This document shows, one piece after another, positions 8,158-17,248 of a stretch of 64,000 bases of DNA (position 1 is the stretch's first letter; the number at the start of each line of letters is the position of its first letter). This DNA is from Nevskia sp964451925 (GTDB taxonomy: Bacteria; Pseudomonadota; Gammaproteobacteria; Nevskiales; Nevskiaceae): contig CAYVKA010000001.1 in NCBI GenBank assembly GCA_964451925.1, positions 1 to 64,000 on the forward strand, written 5' to 3'. The notes beneath the pieces are model-generated. The model did not search any database and was not told where the DNA came from. It saw only the letters and a program-made list of their open reading frames with translations. The position numbers were made by a program, and so were the translations under genes.

Positions 8158-9588
8158 TTACAGATGCTGCAGGAGGGACAGGATCTGCTGCGGCTGCGAG
8201 TTGGCCTGGCCCAGAACCGCCACACCTGCCTGCTGCAGCACGTTGGCGCGGGTTTCGGCGGCGGTGGAAGCCGCGAAGTCCGTATCCTGGATCGTGCTGC
8301 GCGCGGCCGTCAGATTCTGCGACTGCGCCTGCAGGCTCGCCACGGCCGACTGGAAGCGGTTCTGATACGCACCCAGGCTGGCATTGCTCGAGTTGATGGT
8401 GTTCAGCGCGTTGTCCAGGCTGGCCAGCGCGGTGGTGGCACCCAAGGTCGACGAGATGTCGATGTTGGCGAGCGAGGTGCCCGACAGGCCGGCGTTGGTG
8501 CTGGCGGCCAGGCTGGTGGCCGTGGCGCTGGCGCCGGAGGTGGTCAGGGCGGTCGAGTTGCTGGAGGTGACGGTCAGGCTCGAGTAGCTGGTCTGCGCCG
8601 TCAGGCCCGAGTCGGTGGCCGCCTGGGCCGCCGTGGCGGTGCCGGCAACGAAGGCCACCGTGATGTTACGGCCGTCCACCGCGGACAGCTTGAGGGCGCC
8701 GCCCGAGGCGCTCGCGGTCACGCCAGTGGCGGCGCTGATCGAGTTGATCGCAGCCACATAGTTGGCTTGGTCGGTCGCGGCGGTGCCGGACTCCGTCACC
8801 ACGGAGCTGGTCACGCCGTTGATGGTGAACTGGAAGGTCTTGCCCGAGTTGTTGGCGGCAACGTTGGCGCCGGTAACGCTGTTGGCTGCGGCGGAAGCCG
8901 TGACACCGGTGATGCCGGCGTTGTTGATAGCGTTGGCCAGCGACTGCGCGTCGGCGGCGATGTTGTTGCTGCCGTTGGCGGTGTAGACGTCCGTGCCGTT
9001 GATCACCATCTGGCCGGCGCCGGTGACGGCGCTGCCCGCGACCACCGCGCCGCCGGTCTGGGCCGAGTAACCCTGGCCCAGGCTGCCGATGCGCGCGCTG
9101 GAGATGGAGGCGATGCTGATGGTGTCGCCGGCGTTGGCGCCGACCTGGAACTGCTGCGAGGTGAAGGTGCCGTCGAGCAGCTTGACGCCGTTGAAGGAGG
9201 CGCTGGAAGCGACGCGGTCGACTTCGTTCAGCAGCTGCGACGCCTCGTTGTTCAGGGACTGACGGTCGCTGGCGCTGTTGGTGGCGTTGGCCGCTTCCAC
9301 GGCCAGCTCACGCACGCGCTGCAGGTTGTTGGTGATCTCGGACAGCGAGCCCTGCGCGGTCTGGGCCAGGGACACCGCGTTGTTGGTGTTCTGGATGGCG
9401 GTGTTGTCGCCGTTGACCTGCGCGGTCATGCGCTGGGAAATGGAATAGCCGGCGGCATCGTCGGCGGCGCTGTTGATGCGCAGACCGGAGGCCAGGCGCT
9501 GGGTTGCCTGGGCCAACTGGCTCTGCGACGTGGACAGGTAGTTCTGTGTGATGATGGACGTCAGGTTGGTGTTAACGACTAAGCTCAC
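8158..9588 (-). CDS. fliC: Flagellin FliC
   Basis: This is the filament subunit, exported through the flagellar type III system with the help of FliS. The 476-residue product has the conserved N-terminal D0/D1 helices (NTNLTSIITQNYLSTSQSQL, RLASGLRINSAADDAAGYSI) and the C-terminal D1/D0 region (LGAYQNRFQSAVASLQAQSQ, ending in PQQILSLLQHL). Between them is a Thr/Ser/Ala-rich variable domain. The start is a GTG: AGGAG lies correctly spaced before it, and the homology begins at SLVVNTN. A start 42 nt upstream would add an unconserved tail. It is expressed alone from a sigma-28 type promoter with a leader of about 95 nt, and a strong terminator follows. Confidence 0.97.
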   Translation of the reverse strand: MSLVVNTNLTSIITQNYLSTSQSQLAQATQRLASGLRINSAADDAAGYSISQRMTAQVNGDNTAIQNTNNAVSLAQTAQGSLSEITNNLQRVRELAVEAANATNSASDRQSLNNEASQLLNEVDRVASSASFNGVKLLDGTFTSQQFQVGANAGDTISIASISSARIGSLGQGYSAQTGGAVVAGSAVTGAGQMVINGTDVYTANGSNNIAADAQSLANAINNAGITGVTASAAANSVTGANVAANNSGKTFQFTINGVTSSVVTESGTAATDQANYVAAINSISAATGVTASASGGALKLSAVDGRNITVAFVAGTATAAQAATDSGLTAQTSYSSLTVTSSNSTALTTSGASATATSLAASTNAGLSGTSLANIDISSTLGATTALASLDNALNTINSSNASLGAYQNRFQSAVASLQAQSQNLTAARSTIQDTDFAASTAAETRANVLQQAGVAVLGQANSQPQQILSLLQHL

Positions 9589-9689
9589 GGAATTTCTCCT
9601 TACACTGGCTGGGTTTGTACCGGCCGGCAATCCGGTCGGATCGCATCGGCGTTTCCCTACCAGGGGAATGACGGCCTGTGCTGATTCCT

Positions 9690-9716
9690 TTAGCGGTGAA
9701 CCCGTCCGATTCTTGA
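9690..9716 (-). promoter_or_regulatory. Sigma-28 promoter of fliC
   Basis: The minus strand reads TCAAGAAT-N11-ACCGCTAA, with exact spacing and the same style as the cheV and fliS elements. It lies between the flgL stop and fliC. Confidence 0.6.
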
Positions 9717-9766
9717 CAGCTGCAGTGAATTCCGTGGATGACCGGCTGCGGGCGGCCGATCAACGG

Positions 9767-10963
9767 TCATTTGATGTAGTTGAACAGGCTCAGGCCCTGG
9801 ATCTGGACGTAGCTTTGCTCTGCCGCCTGCAGCGTCAGCTGGGTCTGGCTGAAGTGCGCTGTCGCCGCGGCATAGTCCAGATCCTGCAGGTTCGACAGGG
9901 TCGACTGCAGCTGGGTCGAGCGAGCGCTGAGCTGCGACGTGGCATTGGTCGCCGCCTGCTGGCGCGCGCCGACGCCGGCCTGCACATTGGTGATATGGGT
10001 CTGCGCGCCGCTGAGGAACTGCAGGGCGCCGTAGATCGCGGTCTGGTTCTGCGCGCGCTGCGCGCTGCTCGAACCCGGGTTGGCCACCAGGTTGATCATG
10101 TTCTGAATGCCGCTGAACAGATTCTGCGAGGTGCTCGGCGCGACCGTAAAGCTGTCGCCGCTGGCCGGCGTACCGGTCAGTGTCAACGATACGCCGGCGA
10201 ACTGGATGGCCGAACCCGCGGTATAGGCGCCGGAACTGACGACATTGCTGGCGCTGTCCAGCACCTGATACTGGCTGCCGCTGAACTGCACGGTGTAGGT
10301 GCCGCCGTTGTACGCCGCAGTGTTGCTGACCGCCGCCGCGGTGAGCGTGGCGCCGCCGCTGTTGCTGGCGGAGGCGCTGACCGCAATGTTGCCGTCGCCG
10401 GACTTGAGCTGCATGAACACGGCGTCACCCGCGTCGCCGGCCGCGATCTCGCTGGTCGGGCCGAGCGCCAGCATGTTGACGTTGCTGTTGCCGTTGTAGC
10501 TGGCGCCGGTGGCGGTCTGGCTGAACGGAGCGCTGCTGCTGTTGGTGCCGGCGAAGATATATTGACCCGAGGAATCCTGGGTGTTGGCCTGCTGCAGGAT
10601 GCCGTTGAGCTGCTGCTGCATCTGCGCGGCGATGGTCTGCCGGTCGCTGGTGCCGAGCGTGGCGTTGTTGGCCTGCAGCGCCAGGGTCTGGATCTGCTGC
10701 AACGCGCTGCTGACGCTGGTCAGGGCGCTGTCCTCCAGCCCCAGGCTGGACTGCAGCGCGCTGGCGTTGCTCTGCCATTGCGTCACGTCGGCGATGGACT
10801 TGTTGACCCCCAGCACCTGGCCGGCCGCAACCGGATCGTCCGCGGCGGTCTGCAGGCGCAGGCCGCTGCTCATCTGCTGCTGAACCGTGGACAGCGTGGT
10901 CTGGTTCTGATCGATCGTGGCAACGGCTTGCTGATAGTAGGTCGAATTGGCAATGCGGATCAT
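9767..10963 (-). CDS. flgL: Flagellar hook-filament junction protein FlgL (HAP3)
   Basis: FlgL is the second junction protein between hook and filament. The 398-residue product begins with the conserved region MIRIANSTYYQQAVATIDQN, then QMSSGLRLQTAADDPVAAGQ (about 30-50). It ends with a flagellin-like helix (LDYAAATAHFSQTQLTLQAA, about 365-385). The middle is Ser/Gly/Ala rich. It follows flgK by 13 nt and closes the flgB-flgL run. A separate sigma-28 promoter then starts fliC. Confidence 0.95.
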   Translation of the reverse strand: MIRIANSTYYQQAVATIDQNQTTLSTVQQQMSSGLRLQTAADDPVAAGQVLGVNKSIADVTQWQSNASALQSSLGLEDSALTSVSSALQQIQTLALQANNATLGTSDRQTIAAQMQQQLNGILQQANTQDSSGQYIFAGTNSSSAPFSQTATGASYNGNSNVNMLALGPTSEIAAGDAGDAVFMQLKSGDGNIAVSASASNSGGATLTAAAVSNTAAYNGGTYTVQFSGSQYQVLDSASNVVSSGAYTAGSAIQFAGVSLTLTGTPASGDSFTVAPSTSQNLFSGIQNMINLVANPGSSSAQRAQNQTAIYGALQFLSGAQTHITNVQAGVGARQQAATNATSQLSARSTQLQSTLSNLQDLDYAAATAHFSQTQLTLQAAEQSYVQIQGLSLFNYIK

Positions 10964-10976
10964 GGCGGAGTCCTGG

Positions 10977-12866
10977 TTAGGCGTGCAGCGCGCTGAGCAG
11001 CGACTGGAACAGGGTGTTGGAGGTTGAAATCACCTGGGCCGCTGCCTGGTAGGCCTGCTGGAACTGCATCATGCTGGCCGCTTCCTCGTCCAGGTTGACG
11101 CCGGACAGCGAGTCGCGCTGCGTTTGATCCTGGGTGCGGATCGCGGTTTCGGCGCTGAGCTGGGTCTTCGCCTGCTGCGCCTGGGCGCCGACCTGCGACA
11201 CCAGGGCGGCGTTGGCCGAGCTGAGCGTGTCGACACCGCCGTTGAGCAGGGTCTGGTTGGCGATGTTGGCCATCGCCTGGGCATTGCTGTTGTCGCTGCT
11301 GGAGGCGGAATTCGCGCTCAGGGTGAAGCTGTCGCCGCTGGCCGGCGTGCCGCTGATCTGCACCTGCACGCCGTTGATGGCGATGCTGCCGCCGCTGACA
11401 TAGCTGTAGCTGCCGGTGCCGTTGATGGAATAGGTATTGGCGCTGGTGAACTGGATGGTCGACGTTGACAGCAGATTCGGGTTGCTGGCATCGGTCACCA
11501 GCGCGCTGCCGATCTTCGCCGAGCCGGTGTTGGCGCTGCCGGCGGCGGTCTGCACCGGAGTGGCCGCGGCGACACGGGCCGGATCGGTGATCGCCACCTG
11601 CAGGGAAGCGGCGGCGAAATGCGTCGGCTGCACCAGGAACTGGTCGCCGGCGGCGGGCGTGCCGGAAACCACCAGGCTCACCCCCGCGGCGGTCAGCGGG
11701 CTGGCCGCGGTGCCGGCGCCGCTCAGCGCGACGCTGGCGCCGCTGCCCTGGTCGACCAGGCTCCAGCTGGAACCGTTGTACTTGAGCAGGTAGTCCGATC
11801 CGGTCAGCTGACTGGTGTTGCTGATGCTGGCCGTGATGCTGGCGCTGCCGCTGTTGCCGGAGGCGGCGGTCACACCCACCGCCGGCGGCGTGAAGAAATT
11901 GCCGCCGAGCTGGCCGTACTGGTCCATACCCTTGGCGTTCTGCGCGTTGACCGCGCCGGCCAGCGTCACCGCCAGCTTGCCCAGCTGCTCCATCGCCGGG
12001 GCGATCACCTCGCGGCGCGTGTCCAGCATGCCGCCCAGCGAGCCGCCCGACAGCTGCCCGGTGACGATGCTCTTGGTGCTGCCGCTGTTGACCACGATGT
12101 CCTGGCCCTGGCCGAAGGCATCGGCCTGCACCGACAGCGTATTGGTGTTGCCGCCCAGGACCAGCGCCTGGCCGTTGGCGACGAAGACGTTGACCGTGCC
12201 GTCGCCATTGATGGTGGTGTTGATGCCGACGTCGCTGGCCATGTTGCGCAGCAGCTGGTCGCGCTGGTCGAGCAGGTCGTTGGGCGGCTGGCCGTTGCCC
12301 TGGGCGGTCGCCCGGGAAATGCTGCCGTTGAGCTGGGCCAGCTGGCTGGCGTAGCTGTTGATCTGGCTGACCGTGGTGGTGATGCTGCCGGAAACCTGGC
12401 TGTCGATGCCGCTCAGCTGCTGCTGCAGGCTGTTGAAGGTGGCGCTCAGCGACTGGCCGCTGCTGAGCAGCGCCTGGCGCGTGGCGCTCGAGGTCGGAGA
12501 ACTGCTGAGGCTGTTGAGTGCGGTGAAGAACTGCTGCAGCGGCTGCGCCAGTCCGGAACTGGAGCCGGACATCAGGCTGTCGGCCTGTGAGGAATAGGTC
12601 TGGAAGGTGTTGATGCGGTTGTAGCTGCTGTCGTCCGCCACCAGCTGCTGCTGCATGAAGGCGTCGTTGAGGCGCTGCACCGTCTGCACCTGCACGCCGT
12701 TGCCCACGGTGCCGCTGGGCAGCGTCACGCCGGGCACGCCCTGCAGGTCCACCCGCTGCCGGCTGTAGCCGGGCGTGTTGGCGTTGGCGATGTTCTGGCT
12801 GACCACGTCCAGCGCGGTGCGATAGGCCAGCAGCGCGGAGCTGCCGATGCTCAGCATGTCGCTCAT
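10977..12866 (-). CDS. flgK: Flagellar hook-associated protein FlgK (HAP1)
   Basis: FlgK is the first hook-filament junction protein. The 629-residue product has the rod/hook N-terminal motif (IGSSALLAYRTALDVVSQNI, then ANANTPGYSRQRVDL, about 6-42). Its C-terminal signature is SGVNLDEEAASMMQFQQAYQ followed by AAAQVISTSNTLFQSLL. The large middle part contains repeated Gly/Ser/Thr-rich strand modules, for example two copies of an ISGTPAxGDxF-like element (around residues 395-405 and 500-510) that also occurs in FlgL. It starts 13 nt after flgJ. Confidence 0.96.
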   Translation of the reverse strand: MSDMLSIGSSALLAYRTALDVVSQNIANANTPGYSRQRVDLQGVPGVTLPSGTVGNGVQVQTVQRLNDAFMQQQLVADDSSYNRINTFQTYSSQADSLMSGSSSGLAQPLQQFFTALNSLSSSPTSSATRQALLSSGQSLSATFNSLQQQLSGIDSQVSGSITTTVSQINSYASQLAQLNGSISRATAQGNGQPPNDLLDQRDQLLRNMASDVGINTTINGDGTVNVFVANGQALVLGGNTNTLSVQADAFGQGQDIVVNSGSTKSIVTGQLSGGSLGGMLDTRREVIAPAMEQLGKLAVTLAGAVNAQNAKGMDQYGQLGGNFFTPPAVGVTAASGNSGSASITASISNTSQLTGSDYLLKYNGSSWSLVDQGSGASVALSGAGTAASPLTAAGVSLVVSGTPAAGDQFLVQPTHFAAASLQVAITDPARVAAATPVQTAAGSANTGSAKIGSALVTDASNPNLLSTSTIQFTSANTYSINGTGSYSYVSGGSIAINGVQVQISGTPASGDSFTLSANSASSSDNSNAQAMANIANQTLLNGGVDTLSSANAALVSQVGAQAQQAKTQLSAETAIRTQDQTQRDSLSGVNLDEEAASMMQFQQAYQAAAQVISTSNTLFQSLLSALHA

Positions 12867-12879
12867 GTAGGCTCCCCGT

Positions 12880-13782
12880 TCAAGCGCTTCTCACCTTGGC
12901 GGCGTCGTAGGCGCCGTTCATCTGCGTGCCGTAGGCCACGCGCAGCAGCTTCTGCGCATAGTGCGGGTCCGTGGCGTAGCCGGCTTTCTGCAGACCATGG
13001 GCGAAGCCATGGACGTCGCCGCTGCGCAATGCATCGGCATAGCGCGGATTGTCCTTCAGGAACTTGACATAGTCGTCGAACGCCGCGCCGATCGAATCGT
13101 AGCTGCGGAAGTTCGCCTGCTGGCTGTTCCACTGCCCGTTCTGGAATTCGCTGGTCTGCTGCGTCTGGCTGGCGCCACTCCAGCCGGACTGGGCCTTGAC
13201 GCCAAACAGGTTGAGGCCCGCGCTGCCGTCCTTGTTGTGCGCCACGTGCTGGCCCCAGCCGGTTTCAAGTGCGGCCTGCGCGATCAGCGCCCGTGCCGGC
13301 ACACCCAGCTCCGCGGCGGCCTTTTCCGCGTGCGGACGAATGGCGTCGACAAAGCCCTTGGCCGAACCGGGCTGCCACGAGCTTGAAGCGGAAGCCGGAC
13401 CCGCGGCGGCCGGCGCGGTGGTGGTGGCCGCGGACGCGGCATCGGCGGCGCCCGCCGCCGCTGTTGTTGCAGCACTGCCGCCGTGCAGGCCGCTGAGCTG
13501 GCGCACCAGCATGTCGGCCAGGCCCAGGCCTTTGCCGGCGGACATATGCGCCGCCATCTGCTGGTCGAACAGATCCTTGTAGAACTGGCCCTGCTCGCCG
13601 GTCAGGTCATCGCCGAGCTGGGTCTTGTCGGCGCTCTTCAGCAGCATCTCGGTGAACAGCGCCTCGAACTGCTTTGCCGCCTGCTGCAAGGCCTTGGGAT
13701 CATTGCGCTGCGCGGCGGCGCGCAGGCCCGCGAACTGACCGAAATCGGTGACGGCACTGACGTCTGGCGCGGGCAATGCCAT
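12880..13782 (-). CDS. flgJ: Flagellar rod-capping protein and peptidoglycan hydrolase FlgJ
   Basis: FlgJ caps the growing rod and cuts a hole in peptidoglycan. The 300-residue product has both family domains. An N-terminal rod-binding domain (about 30-95) contains AKQFEALFTEMLLKSADKTQ and DLFDQQMAAHMSAGKGLGLA. A C-terminal glucosaminidase domain (about 150-295) contains PHAEKAAAELGVPARALIAQ, AALETGWGQHV and LNLFGVKAQ. The Glu in AALETGWG is the expected catalytic acid. An Ala/Thr-rich linker (about 100-135) joins them. It follows flgI by 1 nt. Confidence 0.96.
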   Translation of the reverse strand: MALPAPDVSAVTDFGQFAGLRAAAQRNDPKALQQAAKQFEALFTEMLLKSADKTQLGDDLTGEQGQFYKDLFDQQMAAHMSAGKGLGLADMLVRQLSGLHGGSAATTAAAGAADAASAATTTAPAAAGPASASSSWQPGSAKGFVDAIRPHAEKAAAELGVPARALIAQAALETGWGQHVAHNKDGSAGLNLFGVKAQSGWSGASQTQQTSEFQNGQWNSQQANFRSYDSIGAAFDDYVKFLKDNPRYADALRSGDVHGFAHGLQKAGYATDPHYAQKLLRVAYGTQMNGAYDAAKVRSA

Positions 13783-13783
13783 C

Positions 13784-14887
13784 TCAGATCACCACCAGCT
13801 CCGCGCGCAATGCCCCCGCTTCCTTCAGCGCCTCAAGGATCGCCACCAGGTCGCCGGGAGCAGCGCCGACCTGGTTCACGGCGCGCACGATATCGTCCAG
13901 ATTGACACCCGCCTGGAACACGAACATGTGGGCGCTGCCTTCCTTGACCTCGATCGATGAGGTCGGCACCACTTCGGTGGTGCCCTTGGAAAACGGTCCC
14001 GGCTGGCTGATCCTGGGCCGCTCGGTGATGGTCACGGACAGGTTGCCGTGGGCAACCGCCGCCGGCTTGACTTCGACGTGGCTGCTGATGACCACGGTGC
14101 CGGTGCGGGAATTGACGATGACCCGCGCCGGCGCGTCGCCGGGGGTGACGTCGATATTCTCCAGCGAAGCCAGGAAGTCGACGCGGTCGTTGGCGTCGGA
14201 TGGCGCCTTCACCGCCACCGTCACCGCGTCCACCGCGCGCGCCACCGGCGCGCCCAGCGAGCGGTTGATCGCTTCGGCGGTGTGTGCGGCGGTGGTGAAA
14301 TCCGGTGTATGCAGGTTGATCAGCAGGTCGCCGCCGCTGGCGAACACGTTCGGCACCTCGCGCTCGACGCTGGCGCCGTTGGGTACGCGGCCGACACTGG
14401 GAATATTGACCGTGACGCGCGAGCCGTCCTTGCCCGACACGCCGAGGCCGCCGACGATGACATTGCCCTGCGCCAGCGCGTAAACCTGGCCGTCGGCGCC
14501 CTTCAGCGGGCTCATCAGCAGGCTGCCGCCGCGCAGGCTCACGGCGTTGCCGATGGACGAAACGGTGACGTCAATGGTCTGGCCCAGCTTGACGAAGGGC
14601 GGCAGCTCGGCATGGACCGCCACCGCGGCGACATTCTTCAGCTGCGGGTTGGTGGTGACCGGCACGGTGACGCCCAGCTGGCGCAGCATGCTCTCCAGGC
14701 TCTGCACCGTGAACGGCGCCTGCGTGGTCTGGTCGCCGGTGCCGTTGAGGCCGACCACCAGGCCGTAGCCGATCAGCGCGTTGCTGCGCACTCCCTCGAC
14801 ATCGGCCAGGTCCTTGACGCGGTCGGCACCGGCCGCGAAGGCGGCCAGGGCCAGCGCCAGCCCGGCCAGCGGCTTCAGGGCTTTCAT
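13784..14887 (-). CDS. flgI: Flagellar P-ring protein FlgI
   Basis: FlgI builds the periplasmic P ring around the rod. The product of 367 residues has a Sec signal peptide (MKALKPLAGLALALAAFAAG) and the conserved mature start DRVKDLADVEGVRSNALIGY, followed by VVGLNGTGDQT. It ends in the typical VNQVGAAPGDLVAILEALKE-AGAL region. I use the ATG at 14887, which overlaps the flgH TGA. An ATG 15 nt further upstream is possible but would lengthen the signal peptide. FlgA, the P-ring chaperone, is encoded at 21159. Confidence 0.95.
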   Translation of the reverse strand: MKALKPLAGLALALAAFAAGADRVKDLADVEGVRSNALIGYGLVVGLNGTGDQTTQAPFTVQSLESMLRQLGVTVPVTTNPQLKNVAAVAVHAELPPFVKLGQTIDVTVSSIGNAVSLRGGSLLMSPLKGADGQVYALAQGNVIVGGLGVSGKDGSRVTVNIPSVGRVPNGASVEREVPNVFASGGDLLINLHTPDFTTAAHTAEAINRSLGAPVARAVDAVTVAVKAPSDANDRVDFLASLENIDVTPGDAPARVIVNSRTGTVVISSHVEVKPAAVAHGNLSVTITERPRISQPGPFSKGTTEVVPTSSIEVKEGSAHMFVFQAGVNLDDIVRAVNQVGAAPGDLVAILEALKEAGALRAELVVI

Positions 14888-15546
14888 CAGAACGGGAACC
14901 ATGGCGAATTGAAGAAGCGGCTGATCCAGCCCTGGGCATTGGCGTCCGCCACCTGCCCCTTGCCGGTATAGGAAATGCGCGCGTTGGCCACGCGGTCCGA
15001 AGTGACGCTGTTGTCAGTGCCGATGTCCGCCGGGCGGATCACGCCCTCCAGCTTGACGTATTCGTAGCCCTGGTTGATCTGGATCTGCTTTTCGCCGCGC
15101 ACCAGCAGGTTGCCGTTGGGCAGGCGCTGCGCCACCTGCACGGTGATGCTGCCTTGCAGGCTGTTGCTTTGCGCGCTGTCGCCGGCACCCTTGAAGGCGC
15201 GCGAAGCAGACACGCTGGAATTGGTGTGGATAGTCTTGCCGAAAATGCCGATGTTGCCGAGCGTGTCGTTGTCGGCCTTGCTCGAGTTGGTGGTGGCGGA
15301 TTTCTGCGCGGTGGTGGACTCCACCAGCTGGATGGTCAGCAGATCGCCGACATTGCGCGCCTTGGCGTCCTCGAACAACGCCATGCCCTGGTACGGCGAG
15401 CCGATGGTGCCGGTGGCGGGCGCCGGTGGCGGCGGGATCGCCGGCACCGGAGTGGGTGTCGTATCGATCTTCTCCTCGACCATGTTGCAGCCCGCCAGCA
15501 ACAGGCAGGCGGCCGCCAGAGACAGCCAGACGGAAAGGGCTTTCAT
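14887..15546 (-). CDS. flgH: Flagellar L-ring lipoprotein FlgH
   Basis: FlgH forms the outer-membrane L ring. The 219-residue product has a lipoprotein signal peptide with lipobox LAGC (Cys at about 20), then a Pro-rich segment. The L-ring core includes ALFEDAKARNVGDLLTIQLV and RLPNGNLLVRGEKQIQINQG, then YEYVKLEGVIRPADI. Its ATG overlaps the flgG TGA by four bases (ATGA) and its stop overlaps the flgI start, so flgG-flgH-flgI are translationally coupled. Confidence 0.96.
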   Translation of the reverse strand: MKALSVWLSLAAACLLLAGCNMVEEKIDTTPTPVPAIPPPPAPATGTIGSPYQGMALFEDAKARNVGDLLTIQLVESTTAQKSATTNSSKADNDTLGNIGIFGKTIHTNSSVSASRAFKGAGDSAQSNSLQGSITVQVAQRLPNGNLLVRGEKQIQINQGYEYVKLEGVIRPADIGTDNSVTSDRVANARISYTGKGQVADANAQGWISRFFNSPWFPF

Positions 15547-16331
15547 GTCATGTTCTGCGTCAGGTTCTGCAGCATCTGGTCGGTGGTCGAGATGGCCTTG
15601 GAGTTCATCTCGTAGGCCCGCTGGGTCTCGATCATGTTGACCATCTCCGACACGACGTTGACGTTGGACGACTCCACCGAGCCCTGCACCAGGCTGCCAA
15701 GCCCGTTGAGGCTGGGCGTTCCGGTCTGCGGCGAGCCGCTGGCCGCAGTCTCCGCGTACAGGTTGCCGCCCTTCGACTGCAGGCCGGCCGGGTTGATGAA
15801 GTCGGCGATGGTCAGGGTGCCGACCTGCTGCGGGGCGCTCTGGCCCGCCAGCTGCACATCGACGATGCCATCCGGCGAAATGGTGATGCTCTGCGCCGCC
15901 TGCGGGATGGTGATGCCCGGCTGCACCAGGTAGCCGTTGGCGTTGACCAGCTGCCCCTGGCTGTTGACCTGGAAGCTGCCGTCGCGGCTGTAAGCCAGGC
16001 TGCCGTCCGGCATCTGGATCTGGAAGAAGCCGCGGCCGTTGACGGCCACATCGAGGCTGTTGCCGGTCTGCTGCAGGTTGCCCTGCTCGAACAGGTTTTC
16101 GGTGGCGCCGACGCCGACGCCGGTGCCGAGCAGCAGGCCCGACGGCGACTGCGTCTGCGTGCTGGTCTGGCTGCCGGCCTGGCCGTGGTTTTGGTACAGC
16201 AGATCCTGGAACACCGCGCGGCCGCGCTTGAAGCCGGTGGTGTTGACGTTGGCCAGGTTGTTGGAAATCACGGTCATCTGCGTCTGCTGCGCGTCCAGAC
16301 CGGTCTTCGCCACCCACAATGCGGAATTCAT
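15543..16331 (-). CDS. flgG: Flagellar distal rod protein FlgG
   Basis: This is the distal rod subunit. The 262-residue product, the usual length, starts with MNSALWVAKTGLDAQQTQMT and carries the rod motif ISNNLANVNTTGFKRGRAVF. It has the FlgG-specific region YQNHGQAGSQTSTQTQSPSG (about 50-68) that distinguishes it from FlgF. It ends in SSNVNVVSEMVNMIETQRAY, then EMNSKAISTTDQMLQ. A 166-bp gap separates it from flgF and contains a candidate sigma-54 element, so flgG may start a sub-operon flgGHIJKL. Confidence 0.97.
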   Translation of the reverse strand: MNSALWVAKTGLDAQQTQMTVISNNLANVNTTGFKRGRAVFQDLLYQNHGQAGSQTSTQTQSPSGLLLGTGVGVGATENLFEQGNLQQTGNSLDVAVNGRGFFQIQMPDGSLAYSRDGSFQVNSQGQLVNANGYLVQPGITIPQAAQSITISPDGIVDVQLAGQSAPQQVGTLTIADFINPAGLQSKGGNLYAETAASGSPQTGTPSLNGLGSLVQGSVESSNVNVVSEMVNMIETQRAYEMNSKAISTTDQMLQNLTQNMT

Positions 16332-16374
16332 AAGAAGCCCTCCACGCCGGTAATCCGGCTATGCAGCACTCCCC

Positions 16375-16390
16375 TACAAGACCTGGACCA
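16375..16390 (-). promoter_or_regulatory. Candidate internal sigma-54 promoter ahead of flgG
   Basis: The minus strand reads TGGTCCA-GGTC-TTGTA. The spacing is that of sigma-54 promoters, but the -12 dinucleotide is GT instead of GC. It is closely similar to the flgB element. It lies 44 nt from the flgG ATG, in the only large gap of the flgB-flgL run. A short hairpin, GCCGG-ATTA-CCGGC, lies between it and the ribosome site. Confidence 0.5.
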
Positions 16391-16497
16391 GCCCCGTGGC
16401 AGTCAAAAAACCAGCACCACCCCGATGCCGCAAACACGTCAGGCAGGCGCGCGCTCCGGCTGGCACGGCGCCATCCGGAGCACTTGGCCGGCGTGGT

Positions 16498-17238
16498 TCA
16501 GGTCATCTGCAGCAGCGAGGACGAGGCGCTGGAATTGTCTTCCGCGGTCTTCATCAGCTTGGTTTGCAGGTCGAACTGGCGCGCCAGCTGGATCATGGTC
16601 ACCATGGTAGTGGCCAGATCGACGTTCGACCCTTCCAGCGCGCCGGACACCAGTGTTTCACCCGACGCCGAGTCCAGGGTCACCCCTGGCGCCGCGCGCA
16701 TCAGACCATCGGTACCGCGCAGCAGCTGAGTGGGCGTGGCCTGCACCACGCGCAGCCGCCCCACGGTTGCCACGGTGTTGGGATTCTGTCCCGCCGGCAC
16801 GATGGAGATGGTGCCGTCGGCACCGACCTTGATGGTCGAATACGGCGGCACCGAGATCGGGCCGTTGTCGCCCAGCACCGGCTGGCCGCTGCCGGTGAGC
16901 AACTGGCCGTAGGCATCGACCGTGAGGTTGCCGGCGCGCGTATAGGCTTCGCTGCCGTCGGACGCCTGCACCGCCAGCCAGTCGCCCTGTTGCAGCGCCA
17001 CGTCGAGCTCGCGTCCGGTTTGCGTCACCGCCCCGGGGGTGGAATCCCAGCCCTGGTCCTGCAACTGCGCGTTGACGCGCGACGGCAGGCCGGCACCGGT
17101 GACGGCGACCGATTGCGCGTCGATCAGCTGCGCGCGAAAGCCGGTGGTGCTGGCATTGGCCAGGTTGTTGCTGTTCGCGGCCTGGGCGAGCAAGGTCTGC
17201 GTCGCACCGGACATGCTGACATAGAGCGCCCGATCCAC
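16498..17238 (-). CDS. flgF: Flagellar proximal rod protein FlgF
   Basis: FlgF is a proximal rod subunit. The 246-residue product starts with MDRALYVSMSGATQTLLAQA and has the rod motif NSNNLANASTTGFRAQLIDA. The ring-domain region follows (LDVALQQGDWLAVQASDGSE, then AYTRAGNLTVDAYGQL). The C-terminal signature is LEGSNVDLATTMVTMIQLAR, then QFDLQTKLMKTAEDN. It follows flgE by 10 nt. The ending FDLQTKLMKTAED is FlgF-like and differs from FlgG. Confidence 0.96.
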   Translation of the reverse strand: MDRALYVSMSGATQTLLAQAANSNNLANASTTGFRAQLIDAQSVAVTGAGLPSRVNAQLQDQGWDSTPGAVTQTGRELDVALQQGDWLAVQASDGSEAYTRAGNLTVDAYGQLLTGSGQPVLGDNGPISVPPYSTIKVGADGTISIVPAGQNPNTVATVGRLRVVQATPTQLLRGTDGLMRAAPGVTLDSASGETLVSGALEGSNVDLATTMVTMIQLARQFDLQTKLMKTAEDNSSASSSLLQMT

Positions 17239-17248
17239 GGCCTAGGCC

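Noticed and set aside
9668..9692. TAAAG...GCCGTCAT as a sigma-28 promoter of fliC
   Set aside because: Spacing is two bases short. The element at 9690-9716 fits better and has exact spacing.
14887..16437. A 516-codon minus-strand frame spanning flgG and flgH
   Set aside because: Only the last 219 codons (from 15546) match FlgH with a lipobox. The earlier part is flgG read out of frame.
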